A DNA stretch of 13,005 bases, taken from positions 1-13,005 of the forward strand of contig DVHM01000004.1 in assembly GCA_018712125.1 (NCBI GenBank), written 5' to 3'. Positions 1-7,792 of the stretch are shown here, piece after piece. Positions within the stretch are counted from its first letter, which is position 1. Each line of letters opens with the position of its first letter. Source of the DNA: Pullilachnospira_A gallistercoris. Lineage in GTDB: Bacteria > Bacillota > Clostridia > Lachnospirales > Lachnospiraceae. A program made the translations under genes and the position numbers. A model generated the notes under the pieces. That model searched no databases, was not told the origin of the DNA, and saw nothing but the letters and a program-made list of their open reading frames with translations.

Positions 1-1
1 G

Positions 2-1492
2 AGTGATGCAAGTACCAATACAAACAGCAATTACATAACCTGTAAGCGGTGGCAGCTGGCCGTGTGGCCCATGCACACCACCGCCAGCGCCTTTTTGACC
101 ATTGTGCTCGGTTTCGCCAACTATATCGCCACCGGAGAATTCGGTATCGGTATGGTGGCCGCGGGAATCATCGCCACGGCGTCCCGTATCTTCGACGGCG
201 TCATCGACCCCTTTGTGGCGATGGTAACCGACCGGGTCAACCCGAAGATGGGGGCGGTAAAATTCCTGACTCTGATTGGCCGGGGGTTCTCTATCGTCAG
301 CATTTTCGGATTGTTCTTTCTGGCCTACAACTGGCCGTTTAAATTCTTCTGGTACATTTTCTTCAACCTGCTGGCTGTGGTGGGCGGCACGGTGGGCGCC
401 ATCGCCACTCACACCGGCAACGCGGTGCTGACCACGAACCCGAAGCAGCGGCCTATGATCTTCCGCTGGCAGATGGTGTACACTTCCTTTATCGGGACGC
501 TGGTCAATATCATCTTTACCCAGATGATCGTCCCGGCCTGCGGCGGCATTACCACCCAGGCGGTGCAGATCAACGCGCTGGTCATGATCGGCCTGCTGAT
601 CCTCTTCGAGATCTGCGCCATGATCGCCATCGCACCCTCCGACAAGCCGGAGAATTATATCGGCCGTGACGCGGGGGACAACGTAAAACCGAAGGATATG
701 CTGGATCTGATCATCCACAACCGTCCCCTGCAGATGCGTGTGGTTGCCGGCGTGACCGACAAGATCGCTCAGCAGGTCATCCAGATCAGTTCGGTTACGG
801 TGCTGCTCTACGGAATCGTCATCGGCGATTACGGGTTCAGTGGTACGGTGGGGGCCTATTCCCTGATCCCCAACCTGGTCTTCCTCTTCTGGGGAACCCA
901 CCTGATGAAAAAGAGCGGCGGGAAAAAGGCGGTCGTTCAGTGGTCCTGGGCCTGCATCATCATGTCGATGGTATGGCTTGCCATGATGGTGGTCATCGAC
1001 CCCACAAAATACGGCCATATGAGCGCAAGTAACTGGATTCTGCCGCTGCTCTACATCATTGTGCAGATCGTCCTCAAGGCCTGCAACAATATGAACTCCG
1101 CGGCTACGCAGGCGCTTTCCCCGGACATTGTGGACTATGAGCTCTACCGCAGCGGAAGATTCATGCCCAGCGCTATCGGAACCATCTACTCCTTTGTGGA
1201 TGAGACGGTGTCCTCCGTGTCCAACACGATCGTGGCCTTCTGTCTGGTGGCTATCGGCTACACCGACGTTCAGCCTCAGCCCACAGACCCCAGCTCGCCC
1301 GCTGTTTTCTGGATGGCCATGTTTCTGATGATCGGCCTGCCGGTACTCGGATGGGTCTGCAATCTGATCGCCATGAAGTTCTATATTCTGGATACGGATA
1401 TGATGGAGAAGATCCAGGCGCACAACAGCAAGCTGCGTGCTGAGAACAAGATCAGGCACGAGCATGAGCAGGAAGCGCAGGCGGCGAAATAA
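2..1492 (+). CDS. GPH-family MFS sugar/organic-acid:cation symporter (5' end cut by window edge)
   Basis: This is an integral membrane symporter of the glycoside-pentoside-hexuronide:cation (GPH, MFS superfamily) type, expected to import a sugar, glycoside or uronide-like solute with Na+ or H+. The frame is open to the left edge. Base 1 is a g followed by AGT GAT GCA, so the true start is probably an ATG whose last base is base 1, giving about 497 residues, the usual GPH length. The GTG at 62 is a worse start because it drops the N-terminal cytoplasmic segment (SDASTNTNSNYITCKRW). Roughly 12 hydrophobic segments are visible. The family motif RIFDGVIDP lies at visible residues 62-70, followed by a basic loop, and NPKQRP marks a cytoplasmic loop. 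It is clearly paralogous to the symporter at 2964, sharing FWMAMFLM/FWMGMFLM and MKFYILD near the C-terminus. The substrate cannot be read from the sequence. Confidence 0.88.
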   Translation, partial: SDASTNTNSNYITCKRWQLAVWPMHTTASAFLTIVLGFANYIATGEFGIGMVAAGIIATASRIFDGVIDPFVAMVTDRVNPKMGAVKFLTLIGRGFSIVSIFGLFFLAYNWPFKFFWYIFFNLLAVVGGTVGAIATHTGNAVLTTNPKQRPMIFRWQMVYTSFIGTLVNIIFTQMIVPACGGITTQAVQINALVMIGLLILFEICAMIAIAPSDKPENYIGRDAGDNVKPKDMLDLIIHNRPLQMRVVAGVTDKIAQQVIQISSVTVLLYGIVIGDYGFSGTVGAYSLIPNLVFLFWGTHLMKKSGGKKAVVQWSWACIIMSMVWLAMMVVIDPTKYGHMSASNWILPLLYIIVQIVLKACNNMNSAATQALSPDIVDYELYRSGRFMPSAIGTIYSFVDETVSSVSNTIVAFCLVAIGYTDVQPQPTDPSSPAVFWMAMFLMIGLPVLGWVCNLIAMKFYILDTDMMEKIQAHNSKLRAENKIRHEHEQEAQAAK

Positions 1493-1511
1493 AACGTCTT
1501 GCGTGGAACGG

Positions 1512-1545
1512 AAACGGGAGGGCAGAAATTCTGCGCTCCTGTTTT
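1512..1545 (+). terminator. Rho-independent terminator after the first GPH symporter
   Basis: CGGGAGGGCAG (1515-1525) pairs with CTGCGCTCCTG (1531-1541) around a 5-nt loop, with one G-G mismatch and one G-U pair. It is flanked by AAA on the left and TTTT on the right. It sits 20 bases after the symporter stop and before the start of the AraC gene, so it probably separates two transcripts. Confidence 0.7.
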
Positions 1546-1577
1546 CCACCAGAGACGAGTCAATTGGGGGAAAGGCG

Positions 1578-2801
1578 ATGGATGAGGTACAGCGACTGAA
1601 AGGAATGATGGAAATTTACGGGATAAGAGCCCGCAGAGTCTCGCTGGATGAGGAGGCGGCGATCGGAGCGAGCGGGGAAGAAACGGCTCACGGGCTGTTT
1701 GACAACCCGGACCCCAGGGGCTCTCTGAATAGAGTAAAAAAACTTTTTGAGGAGAATGTGCTCTATGTCCTAAAAGAGCGATGGGGTCTCTGGCACTATT
1801 TTTTCCTTTTGCCGGTAACAGAGGGGGAGGAGCCGCAGGTCATGCACATCGGCCCCTATCTCACCGATTCCGCTGAGCAGTTGGCGGAGATCGTATCCGG
1901 GCAGATGGAACTGACGGAGAGTCAGCGCCGCCAAGTGGCGGATTACTTCTATAGCCTGCCGTTGATTTCGGAAAACAGGTTTCTGGAAAGCCTGATTCTG
2001 TTTCAGATGCGGTATATCTGCGACGCGGAGGAAATACGGGTAAATCATGTGGTGGATTTTTACGGGAAACCTGTCTGCCACACAGCATCGGTGGAGGAGC
2101 TGGAACAGTTTGCCGGGGAGAGGCTGGCGGAACGGTACCAACAGAAGGAGGATCTGCTGGAGGCCATTACCCGGGGCGACCGGGTGGGAGCCTATGAGGC
2201 GCTGACAAAACTCTGCACCTATCAGCCGAAACAGCGCCGGGGATGCGGAAACCGGATGCGCAGCTATAAGGATATGCTGCTCTCGGAGAATACGCTTTAC
2301 CGGGAAGCCGCCTACCGGGCGGCAGTGCATCCGATGTATATCGAGCAGGTTTTCCGGAGATTTGCCGAGCGGATAGAGCGCGCGGTTTTTCCGGAGGATT
2401 TGAAAGGGATGGCCAGAGAAATGATCCGCCGGTACTGTCTCCTGGTGCAGCATCACTCCCTTGCGGGGTATTCTCAGGTTGTCCGGGACGCGATCAACTA
2501 TATCGACTGCCACTTTCACGAGAATATTCTGTTGAAGGATATCGCCGAGGTGGCGGGTATCAGCGTCAGTTATCTGGCCATCCGCTTTAAAAAGGAGACC
2601 GGGCAGTCCGTGATGGAGTATATCAACGAAAAGCGCGTCATGGACGCGAGAAAGTATCTCGCGGTCACAGATATGCCCGTGGCTGTGGTAGGAGAGCAGG
2701 TGGGAATCGGAAACAGAAATTATTTTACCAAACTTTTTAAGAAGTACGAAAAGTGTACGCCGAGAGAATATCGGGATATGATGCAGGCGAAACACGGATA
2801 A
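1578..2801 (+). CDS. AraC-family transcriptional regulator
   Basis: This is a 407-residue cytoplasmic transcription factor. The C-terminal AraC/XylS double helix-turn-helix spans about residues 301-400. The first recognition helix region is DIAEVAGISVSYLAIRFKKE, and the signature end is GIGNRNYFTKLFKKYEKCTPREYR. The N-terminal 300 residues match no sensor domain that I can name, but the layout, including the VHPMYIEQVFRRFAERIE segment before the HTH, resembles a common Lachnospiraceae AraC type. I chose ATG 1578 because GGGGGAAAGG precedes it at a good distance. The frame stays open upstream to 1437, but that stretch runs through the terminator hairpin. It lies between two GPH symporters on the same strand, so control of one or both, and perhaps of the downstream FdrA operon, is a reasonable inference. 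The inducer is unknown. Confidence 0.9.
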   Translation: MDEVQRLKGMMEIYGIRARRVSLDEEAAIGASGEETAHGLFDNPDPRGSLNRVKKLFEENVLYVLKERWGLWHYFFLLPVTEGEEPQVMHIGPYLTDSAEQLAEIVSGQMELTESQRRQVADYFYSLPLISENRFLESLILFQMRYICDAEEIRVNHVVDFYGKPVCHTASVEELEQFAGERLAERYQQKEDLLEAITRGDRVGAYEALTKLCTYQPKQRRGCGNRMRSYKDMLLSENTLYREAAYRAAVHPMYIEQVFRRFAERIERAVFPEDLKGMAREMIRRYCLLVQHHSLAGYSQVVRDAINYIDCHFHENILLKDIAEVAGISVSYLAIRFKKETGQSVMEYINEKRVMDARKYLAVTDMPVAVVGEQVGIGNRNYFTKLFKKYEKCTPREYRDMMQAKHG

Positions 2802-2838
2802 ATTTTATGCTTTTTTCATCATAGTAAAAAATAGTGCT

Positions 2839-2870
2839 AAAACTGAATAAGAAGCCTACTGTGCAGTTTT
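2839..2870 (+). promoter_or_regulatory. Inverted repeat in the leader region of the second symporter (possible operator or weak terminator)
   Basis: The 162-base AT-rich gap between the AraC gene and the second symporter contains AAAACTG (2839-2845) and CAGTTTT (2864-2870), perfect inverted arms 18 bases apart. A TATACT (-10-like) lies at 2883-2888, but its -35 region is poor, so I do not call a precise promoter. The repeat could be a binding site for the neighbouring AraC regulator or a weak terminator for its gene. The sequence alone does not decide. Confidence 0.3.
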
Positions 2871-2963
2871 GAAACTCCATACTATACTTGATTTCAGCAT
2901 CACTCATAAAACATAACACGAAAACCGTTCAGGGATGTTTGGAAAAGGAGGTATGGGAGTTTT

Positions 2964-4520
2964 ATGGAAAAAAAGAAAGCTGGTCTCTTTCATGCCAGCG
3001 AACGAGACGGGGTTGAGTATCGAAAGGCTTCGCTGCCGAGCCTGATCATGGGTATGGCCTTTGAGGGCGTCGGTACGGTAGCCTATCTGATGATCGGGTA
3101 TGCTACGTTAGTGGGAACCCAGGGATTCGGTATCGCCACAGTGACGGTGGGCGTGATCCTGACACTCTGCAGAATCTGGGACGGTATCAACGATCCCCTC
3201 TGTGCGATCATCTTCGAGCGGATCAATCCGAAACACGGAAAGATCCGGGTGTTCATGGTAATCGGATGGGCGATCTGTTCCTTTGGCCTGCTGCTCTTAT
3301 ATGTGATAGCGGCCGGTAAGGTGGATGGCGTAATGGGAATCGTGATGTTTACCCTCGGGTACCTGCTCTACGACGCGGGGTATACGATCCGGGCCGTGGG
3401 AGCCGGAACGACGGCTGTGGTTATAACCAACGACCCGACTCAGCGGCCCATGACGACGGCCATCGGAGCGGTATACTCCTACGGTGTGCCGCTGATCCTG
3501 ACGAATCTGGTTACCCTGGTCATCCTGCCGAAGTATGACAACCAGTACAATCTGCCGATGATGGCAGAGACCTGTCTGTGGTTCATCGCGTTTTCCTTCG
3601 TTCTGCTGATTATCGCGGTCATCGGCGTGTGGAAGGTGGATAAGCCGGAGACATTTGAGGTACTGAAACTCAGCGAGGCCGGAAAGAAGCGGGAGGAGAA
3701 GCAGAAAGTCAAACTGAGGGAGATGTTGGCAGTACTCAAAGACAACCGTGCCATGCAGATGCACATCATTACCGGTGTGTCCGACAAGCTGGCCCAGCAG
3801 ACCGGTTCCCAGCAGATCATCAACACGCTGATAAACGGCGTGCTGATCGGATCCTACGTGGCCTCCCAGATGGTCAACAACGTGAGCCTGGGCGTGGGAA
3901 TTGTGTTCCTCTTCTTCGGAGGTTTCTTCATCGCCAAGTGGGGAGCGAAGAAGACCACGGTTATCTGGTCCTGGATCAGCATTGCCGTGGCGGTGGTTAC
4001 CATACTCTTCTGCCTGTTTCTTGGAGGACCGGAAGGCATGAAGAAGATCGGCGTCATGGGTGTGCCGGTCATCATCTACACGGTGCTGACCCTGCTGAAA
4101 TCCAGCGCCAGCATGGTACTGACGGCGACCAACGGCGCGAGAGCGGCGGACGTCACGGACTACGAGTACATGCGTTCCGGCAATTACCTCCCTGCGGTGG
4201 TTTCCGCTACCTACTCTTTCATTGACAAGGCGGTTTCCTCCCTGGGATCCCTGGTGGCTACCGGATGTGTGGCCCTGGTGGGATACGTGAACACGGTTCC
4301 CCAGATGGGCGACAAGGCGACCTGGCCGATTTTTTGGATGGGAATGTTCCTGATGTTCGGCCTTCCGATTCTTGGATGGATTTTGAATGTCATTTCCATG
4401 AAGTTCTATATCCTGGACAAGGAGAAGATGGTGGAAGTGCAGAAAACCCTGGCAGAGAGGAAAAAAGAGGTCGAGGCCATGGAAGCGGAGGCGGCGAAGG
4501 AGTCGTCCGACGAAGCGTAA
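2964..4520 (+). CDS. GPH-family MFS sugar/organic-acid:cation symporter (second paralogue)
   Basis: This is a 518-residue integral membrane symporter of the GPH (MFS) family, predicted to import a sugar- or uronide-like solute with a cation. Evidence is about 12 hydrophobic segments, the family motif RIWDGINDP (residues 70-78) followed by a basic loop, TNDPTQRP in a central loop, the NRAMQMHIITGVSDKLAQQ cytoplasmic stretch, and the C-terminal FWMGMFLMFGLPILGW and MKFYILD. The last 25 residues are a charged, probably helical cytoplasmic tail. ATG 2964 follows AGGAGG (2946-2951) by 12 bases, which is long, with a second weaker GGGAG 4 bases upstream. It shares many conserved blocks with the symporter ending at 1492, so the two are duplicated and probably diverged in substrate. 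A terminator follows at 4534. Whether it feeds the FdrA operon downstream is inference. Confidence 0.92.
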   Translation: MEKKKAGLFHASERDGVEYRKASLPSLIMGMAFEGVGTVAYLMIGYATLVGTQGFGIATVTVGVILTLCRIWDGINDPLCAIIFERINPKHGKIRVFMVIGWAICSFGLLLLYVIAAGKVDGVMGIVMFTLGYLLYDAGYTIRAVGAGTTAVVITNDPTQRPMTTAIGAVYSYGVPLILTNLVTLVILPKYDNQYNLPMMAETCLWFIAFSFVLLIIAVIGVWKVDKPETFEVLKLSEAGKKREEKQKVKLREMLAVLKDNRAMQMHIITGVSDKLAQQTGSQQIINTLINGVLIGSYVASQMVNNVSLGVGIVFLFFGGFFIAKWGAKKTTVIWSWISIAVAVVTILFCLFLGGPEGMKKIGVMGVPVIIYTVLTLLKSSASMVLTATNGARAADVTDYEYMRSGNYLPAVVSATYSFIDKAVSSLGSLVATGCVALVGYVNTVPQMGDKATWPIFWMGMFLMFGLPILGWILNVISMKFYILDKEKMVEVQKTLAERKKEVEAMEAEAAKESSDEA

Positions 4521-4533
4521 AGGTGCAAATGTT

Positions 4534-4580
4534 AAGACTGTCGGTTTGGCGGAAAGCAGGTCAGGCCGGCAGTCTTTTTC
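4534..4580 (+). terminator. Rho-independent terminator after the second GPH symporter
   Basis: AAGACTGTCGG (4534-4544) pairs with CCGGCAGTCTT (4566-4576), 11 base pairs including one G-U, and TTTTTC follows directly. The loop is 21 nt. It suggests that the FdrA operon starting at 4703 has its own promoter within 4581-4702. I could not find convincing -35/-10 boxes there. Confidence 0.7.
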
Positions 4581-4702
4581 TTTCGCGGGAAACGGTGTTT
4601 TATGAGAGGAACAGGCTGAAGGAAAAGAGCCCCGCCGGGATGCGTGCCCGAGCGAAAAATTTGCTTGGAAAAGGCAGAAAGAAATGGAAGAAAGGGGAAA
4701 AC

Positions 4703-6031
4703 ATGGATATCAGAGCAAAGATTGAGGAAGCCAACCAGAGAGTGACGGAGATTTTTACGAAGGCCCGTCCTGTCTGGACGAAAATAGCCCCGGCAATCGA
4801 TGTGATTCCGGGGATGGAGAAGAACAAAATCCTGGTGGCGGGGCCGCCTATCGCGGTCGAGGACATCACAATTCCGGTGCGCACAGCGGTCTGCGGCGCG
4901 GCGGTTCACGACGGACTGGCGAAGACGCCCCGGGAGGCATGGGAGAAGGTGGAGGCGGGAGAGATCATCATCGATTCCGCCCAGAACTATGACTGCGGAT
5001 GCTCCGCGGCCATGGCCACATCCGCCAGCATGCCGGTCATCGTGTGCGAGGATCCCGTCTACGGCGGGGTGGGCTATGCGCCGATTCATCCGGGGAATTC
5101 GCCCAAAGTGCTCCGGTGGGGATTTTACGACGAGGAGATCGAGGCCCATCTTCGGTGGTTTCGGGATTACTACAGCGTGGCGCTGGATGAGGCGGTCAGG
5201 AATGCCGGAGGAATCGATATTGTCCAGATTCTGGCGAAGACCGCCGGAATGGGCGATGAGAACCACAACCGCCTGTTTGCCTCCAGCATGTTTCTGGATC
5301 TGGAGCTGATCGCCCAGCTTGCGAAGGTCAGCGCGCCCCGCAGGGATGAGGTTATCGCGGAACTGGCAGTCAACGACCGGTTCTTCCTGCATGTGCTGAT
5401 GGCCGCGGCGGAGAGCGTGACGGCGTCGGCGAAGAAAGTACCCTTCTCCACCGTCATGGTGGGTATGGGCGGAAACGGCGTCGAGTTCGGCATCCAGGTG
5501 GCGGCCACCGGAAACCGCTGGTACACGGCCGAGGCGCCGCTGATTCTCGGAAGTTTTCTGAATCCTACCTACACGGTGGAGGATATGCTGGGATATCTCG
5601 GCGACAGCTGTGTGACGGAGGTCTACGGTCTCGGCGGCATGGCGGCGGTCTCCTCTCCGGCCTATGTGCGGATGACCGGAGGCACACTGGAGGACGCCAG
5701 AGAGCGGACCAACCGCGCTAGGACGGTTTCTCTGGGAGAACACACCTTCAATCAGGTGCCCTGGGATGATTTCAAAGGGTCGCCGGTGGCCATCGACGTC
5801 CGCAAGGTGGTAGCCCTGAACACGCTGCCCATCAGCCACGGCGGTTCGGGACTGAAGAAGGGAGGCCAGGCGGGCGCCGGTTCCTGCGAACTGCCGCTGG
5901 AGTGTTTCAAAAAAGCGCTGCGGGGCGTGGCGGAGGAGATCCTGCCGCGGGAGCTGCTGCCGGAGGAACTGGCGGCGAAGAAGGAAGCGACGGAGTCGGC
6001 GGAGACAGAAAACGCGCCGGCAGAGGCATAA
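4703..6031 (+). CDS. DUF1116 protein, AllG/YlbE-like subunit of an FdrA-type acyl/carbamoyl transferase
   Basis: This is a 442-residue soluble protein of the DUF1116 family, represented in E. coli by YlbE (AllG). There it works with FdrA (AllF) and YlbF (AllH) in the oxamate carbamoyltransferase that converts oxalurate and phosphate to oxamate and carbamoyl phosphate. Visible family features are an N-terminal helical segment, then KILVAGPPI (residues 42-50), VCGAAVHDGLAKT (63-75), the Cys-rich YDCGCSAAMATSASMP (96-111), GDENHNR (184-190), GMGGNGVEFGIQ (254-265) and YGLGGMA (308-314). The C-terminal 20 or so residues are a low-complexity Ala/Glu tail. ATG 4703 follows AAGGGG by 5 bases. The frame is open further upstream, but that part reads through the terminator region. 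It is the first gene of the operon, 12 bases before the FdrA gene. The real substrate here is unknown, because AllH and carbamate kinase are missing nearby. Confidence 0.85.
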   Translation: MDIRAKIEEANQRVTEIFTKARPVWTKIAPAIDVIPGMEKNKILVAGPPIAVEDITIPVRTAVCGAAVHDGLAKTPREAWEKVEAGEIIIDSAQNYDCGCSAAMATSASMPVIVCEDPVYGGVGYAPIHPGNSPKVLRWGFYDEEIEAHLRWFRDYYSVALDEAVRNAGGIDIVQILAKTAGMGDENHNRLFASSMFLDLELIAQLAKVSAPRRDEVIAELAVNDRFFLHVLMAAAESVTASAKKVPFSTVMVGMGGNGVEFGIQVAATGNRWYTAEAPLILGSFLNPTYTVEDMLGYLGDSCVTEVYGLGGMAAVSSPAYVRMTGGTLEDARERTNRARTVSLGEHTFNQVPWDDFKGSPVAIDVRKVVALNTLPISHGGSGLKKGGQAGAGSCELPLECFKKALRGVAEEILPRELLPEELAAKKEATESAETENAPAEA

Positions 6032-6043
6032 CGGGAGGGAAAG

Positions 6044-7603
6044 ATGAGCGTATATGTAAAGATTGAAAAGAACAGATATATTGATTCTCTGGAAACGCTG
6101 TTTGCCACGACGGTGCTGAATGATCAGCCGGGGATCGCCGTGGGATATATCGGTATGTGCAACAGCACCTTCCGGGATGTCATCGCCGATATCGGACTGA
6201 TGACGGAGGAGATCGCCGCCTGCACGGAGAGCGACTATGTGGTCGTGGCGGACGCCGAGAGCAGCGAGGCCTTCGAGAAGGCGGTAACGGAAGTGAACCG
6301 CAATATGGAGACCAGGGACGGCGGGGAGACGTCTGTGGAGTACGATACGACGGAAGTCGCCTTAAAGGAGCATCCGGAGGTCAACCTGGTGCACATCGCA
6401 GTGCCCGGGGACTGCGCGCTGGAGGAGGCGAAGAAAGCCTTGAACGCCGGAAAGCATATCTGCGTGTTCAGCAACAATGTGCCCTTCGCGGATGAGAGGG
6501 AGATGAAGGAGCTGGCCAGAGAGAAAGGGCTTTTATGCATGGGCCCGGACTGCGGCGTGGCCAATATCAACGGGGCGGCTCTGGTGCTCTCCAGCATTAC
6601 CAACCGGGGACCTTTCGGTATCGTGGGAGCTTCCGGAACGGGAATCCAGCACGTGGCGGCTATCATCCATGAGGCGGGCAGCGGCGTGACCCAGACCATC
6701 GGTGTGGGCGGAAACGATCTGAAGGATCCCATCGGAGGGATTTCCATGCTGATGGGCCTGGAGGCTCTGGAAAAGGATCCGGAGACAAAATATATCGTGG
6801 TCATCTCCAGAAAGCCCGGGGAGAAGACGCTGCCGGTCGTCTGTGAGAAACTGAAAAGCCTGACAAAGCCCAGGGTCGTGCTGTTCATGGGATGCGAGCG
6901 GGAGATTGTGGAGGCCACGGGCTCCGTCTGGGCGAAGAACCTGGACGACTGCGGCGTCAAGGCTCTGAAACTGATCGGTGCGGACTACGATATGGGAAGC
7001 GAGGAGGAACTGGATGCGATCGCGGCAAAGGCCATTGAGGGCATGGCGCCGGAGCAGAAGTATCTCCGGGGCGGCTACAGCGGCGGAACCTATATGGATG
7101 AAGCCATGGAGGCCATGTACGATGAGATCGGAGATGTCTGGTCCAACTGTCCGCTGAATCCGGACTATCAGTTGGCGGATTCCTACAGGAGCGTGGAAAA
7201 TACGGTCATCGACTACGGCGAGGAGGAGTTTACCCTGGGACGTCCCCATCCGGCCATCGATCCCAGTATTCGAAAGCCCGCCGTGCTGAGGGAGGCATCA
7301 GACCCGGAGGTGGCGGTCATCTGTCTGGATTTCATTCTGACTCCTCCGGGACATCCGGATCCCGCGGGCTACCTGGTAGAAGATATCAAGAAGGCTCAGC
7401 AGATGGCGAGGGATCGGGGCGGAAAGCTGGTATTTATCGCGTCTGTCCTCGGAACCACAGCGGATTTTCAGGACATCCGCGTCCAGGAGCAGGAGCTGCG
7501 GGACGCAGGGGTAATCGTATTGAACAGCAACGCCCGGGCGGCGAAACTGGCCGGAAAAATCATTCGTCTGAAGGAGGAGAGAGACCATGGCAGATGTAAG
7601 TAA
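6044..7603 (+). CDS. fdrA: FdrA/AllF-like protein (succinyl-CoA synthetase alpha-like acyltransferase subunit)
   Basis: This is a 519-residue cytoplasmic protein of the FdrA family, related to the alpha chain of succinyl-CoA synthetase. E. coli FdrA (AllF) is a subunit of oxamate carbamoyltransferase. Visible parts in order are an N-terminal domain, a CoA-binding-like Rossmann segment (VHIAVPGDCALEEAKKAL, residues 116-133; MGPDCG, 166-171), the glycine-rich GIVGASGTGIQHV (192-204) and TIGVGGNDLKDPIGGIS (218-234), RGGYSGGTY (342-350), the FdrA hallmark LGRPHPAIDPS (398-408), and a C-terminal ligase-like domain (CLDFILTPPGHPDP, 427-440). I see no SucD-type phosphohistidine loop, as expected for FdrA, so it is unlikely to be an ordinary ATP-dependent acyl-CoA ligase. 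ATG 6044 follows GGGAGG by 5 bases. It lies 12 bases after the DUF1116 gene and overlaps the next gene by 17. It is shorter than E. coli FdrA (about 555 residues, from memory). Confidence 0.87.
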   Translation: MSVYVKIEKNRYIDSLETLFATTVLNDQPGIAVGYIGMCNSTFRDVIADIGLMTEEIAACTESDYVVVADAESSEAFEKAVTEVNRNMETRDGGETSVEYDTTEVALKEHPEVNLVHIAVPGDCALEEAKKALNAGKHICVFSNNVPFADEREMKELAREKGLLCMGPDCGVANINGAALVLSSITNRGPFGIVGASGTGIQHVAAIIHEAGSGVTQTIGVGGNDLKDPIGGISMLMGLEALEKDPETKYIVVISRKPGEKTLPVVCEKLKSLTKPRVVLFMGCEREIVEATGSVWAKNLDDCGVKALKLIGADYDMGSEEELDAIAAKAIEGMAPEQKYLRGGYSGGTYMDEAMEAMYDEIGDVWSNCPLNPDYQLADSYRSVENTVIDYGEEEFTLGRPHPAIDPSIRKPAVLREASDPEVAVICLDFILTPPGHPDPAGYLVEDIKKAQQMARDRGGKLVFIASVLGTTADFQDIRVQEQELRDAGVIVLNSNARAAKLAGKIIRLKEERDHGRCK

Positions 7604-7769
7604 AATCAACGAACTGTTCCGCTCAAAACTGGTTGTCCTGAATGTAGGGCCGAAATCCTTTGCCACCGCTCTGGAAAAACAGGGATATGATACGGTGCAG
7701 GTCAACTGGAAACCGGTGGCCGGCGGGGACCCCGTGATGCAGAAGCTGCTGCGCATTATGGGATATTAG
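7587..7769 (+). CDS. Small FdrA-tail-like protein (60 aa), probable accessory subunit
   Basis: This is a 60-residue soluble protein, rich in hydrophobic and basic residues, with no membrane segment. Its core LVVLNVGPKSFATALEKQG followed by VNWKPVAGGD resembles, from memory, the short 'FdrA domain' proteins of clostridia. A similar module may be joined to larger FdrA or DUF1116 proteins in other bacteria. A strong AAGGAGGAG lies at 7571-7579, seven bases before ATG 7587. The gene overlaps the last 17 bases of fdrA in another frame, so the two are probably translationally coupled. The acetate-kinase-like gene starts 23 bases downstream. Its place between a subunit of the transferase and the kinase suggests a structural or handover role in the same complex. 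That role is inference, and no catalytic motif can be seen. Confidence 0.75.
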   Translation: MADVSKINELFRSKLVVLNVGPKSFATALEKQGYDTVQVNWKPVAGGDPVMQKLLRIMGY

Positions 7770-7792
7770 ATAGAGTGTTTGGAGGTTTGGAT

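Noticed and set aside
1770..2795. Minus-strand open frame of 341 codons opposite the AraC gene
   Set aside because: It covers the highly conserved AraC HTH on the other strand and shows no protein family features.
4265..4702. Longer version of the DUF1116 protein starting at 4265
   Set aside because: The added part overlaps the end of the symporter and the terminator hairpin and looks like random, Gly/Arg-rich sequence. ATG 4703 has a ribosome site and gives the family's usual N-terminus.
4532..5839. Minus-strand open frame of 435 codons opposite the DUF1116 gene
   Set aside because: It is Arg/His/Gly-rich with no family match, and lies opposite a clear family member with a ribosome site.
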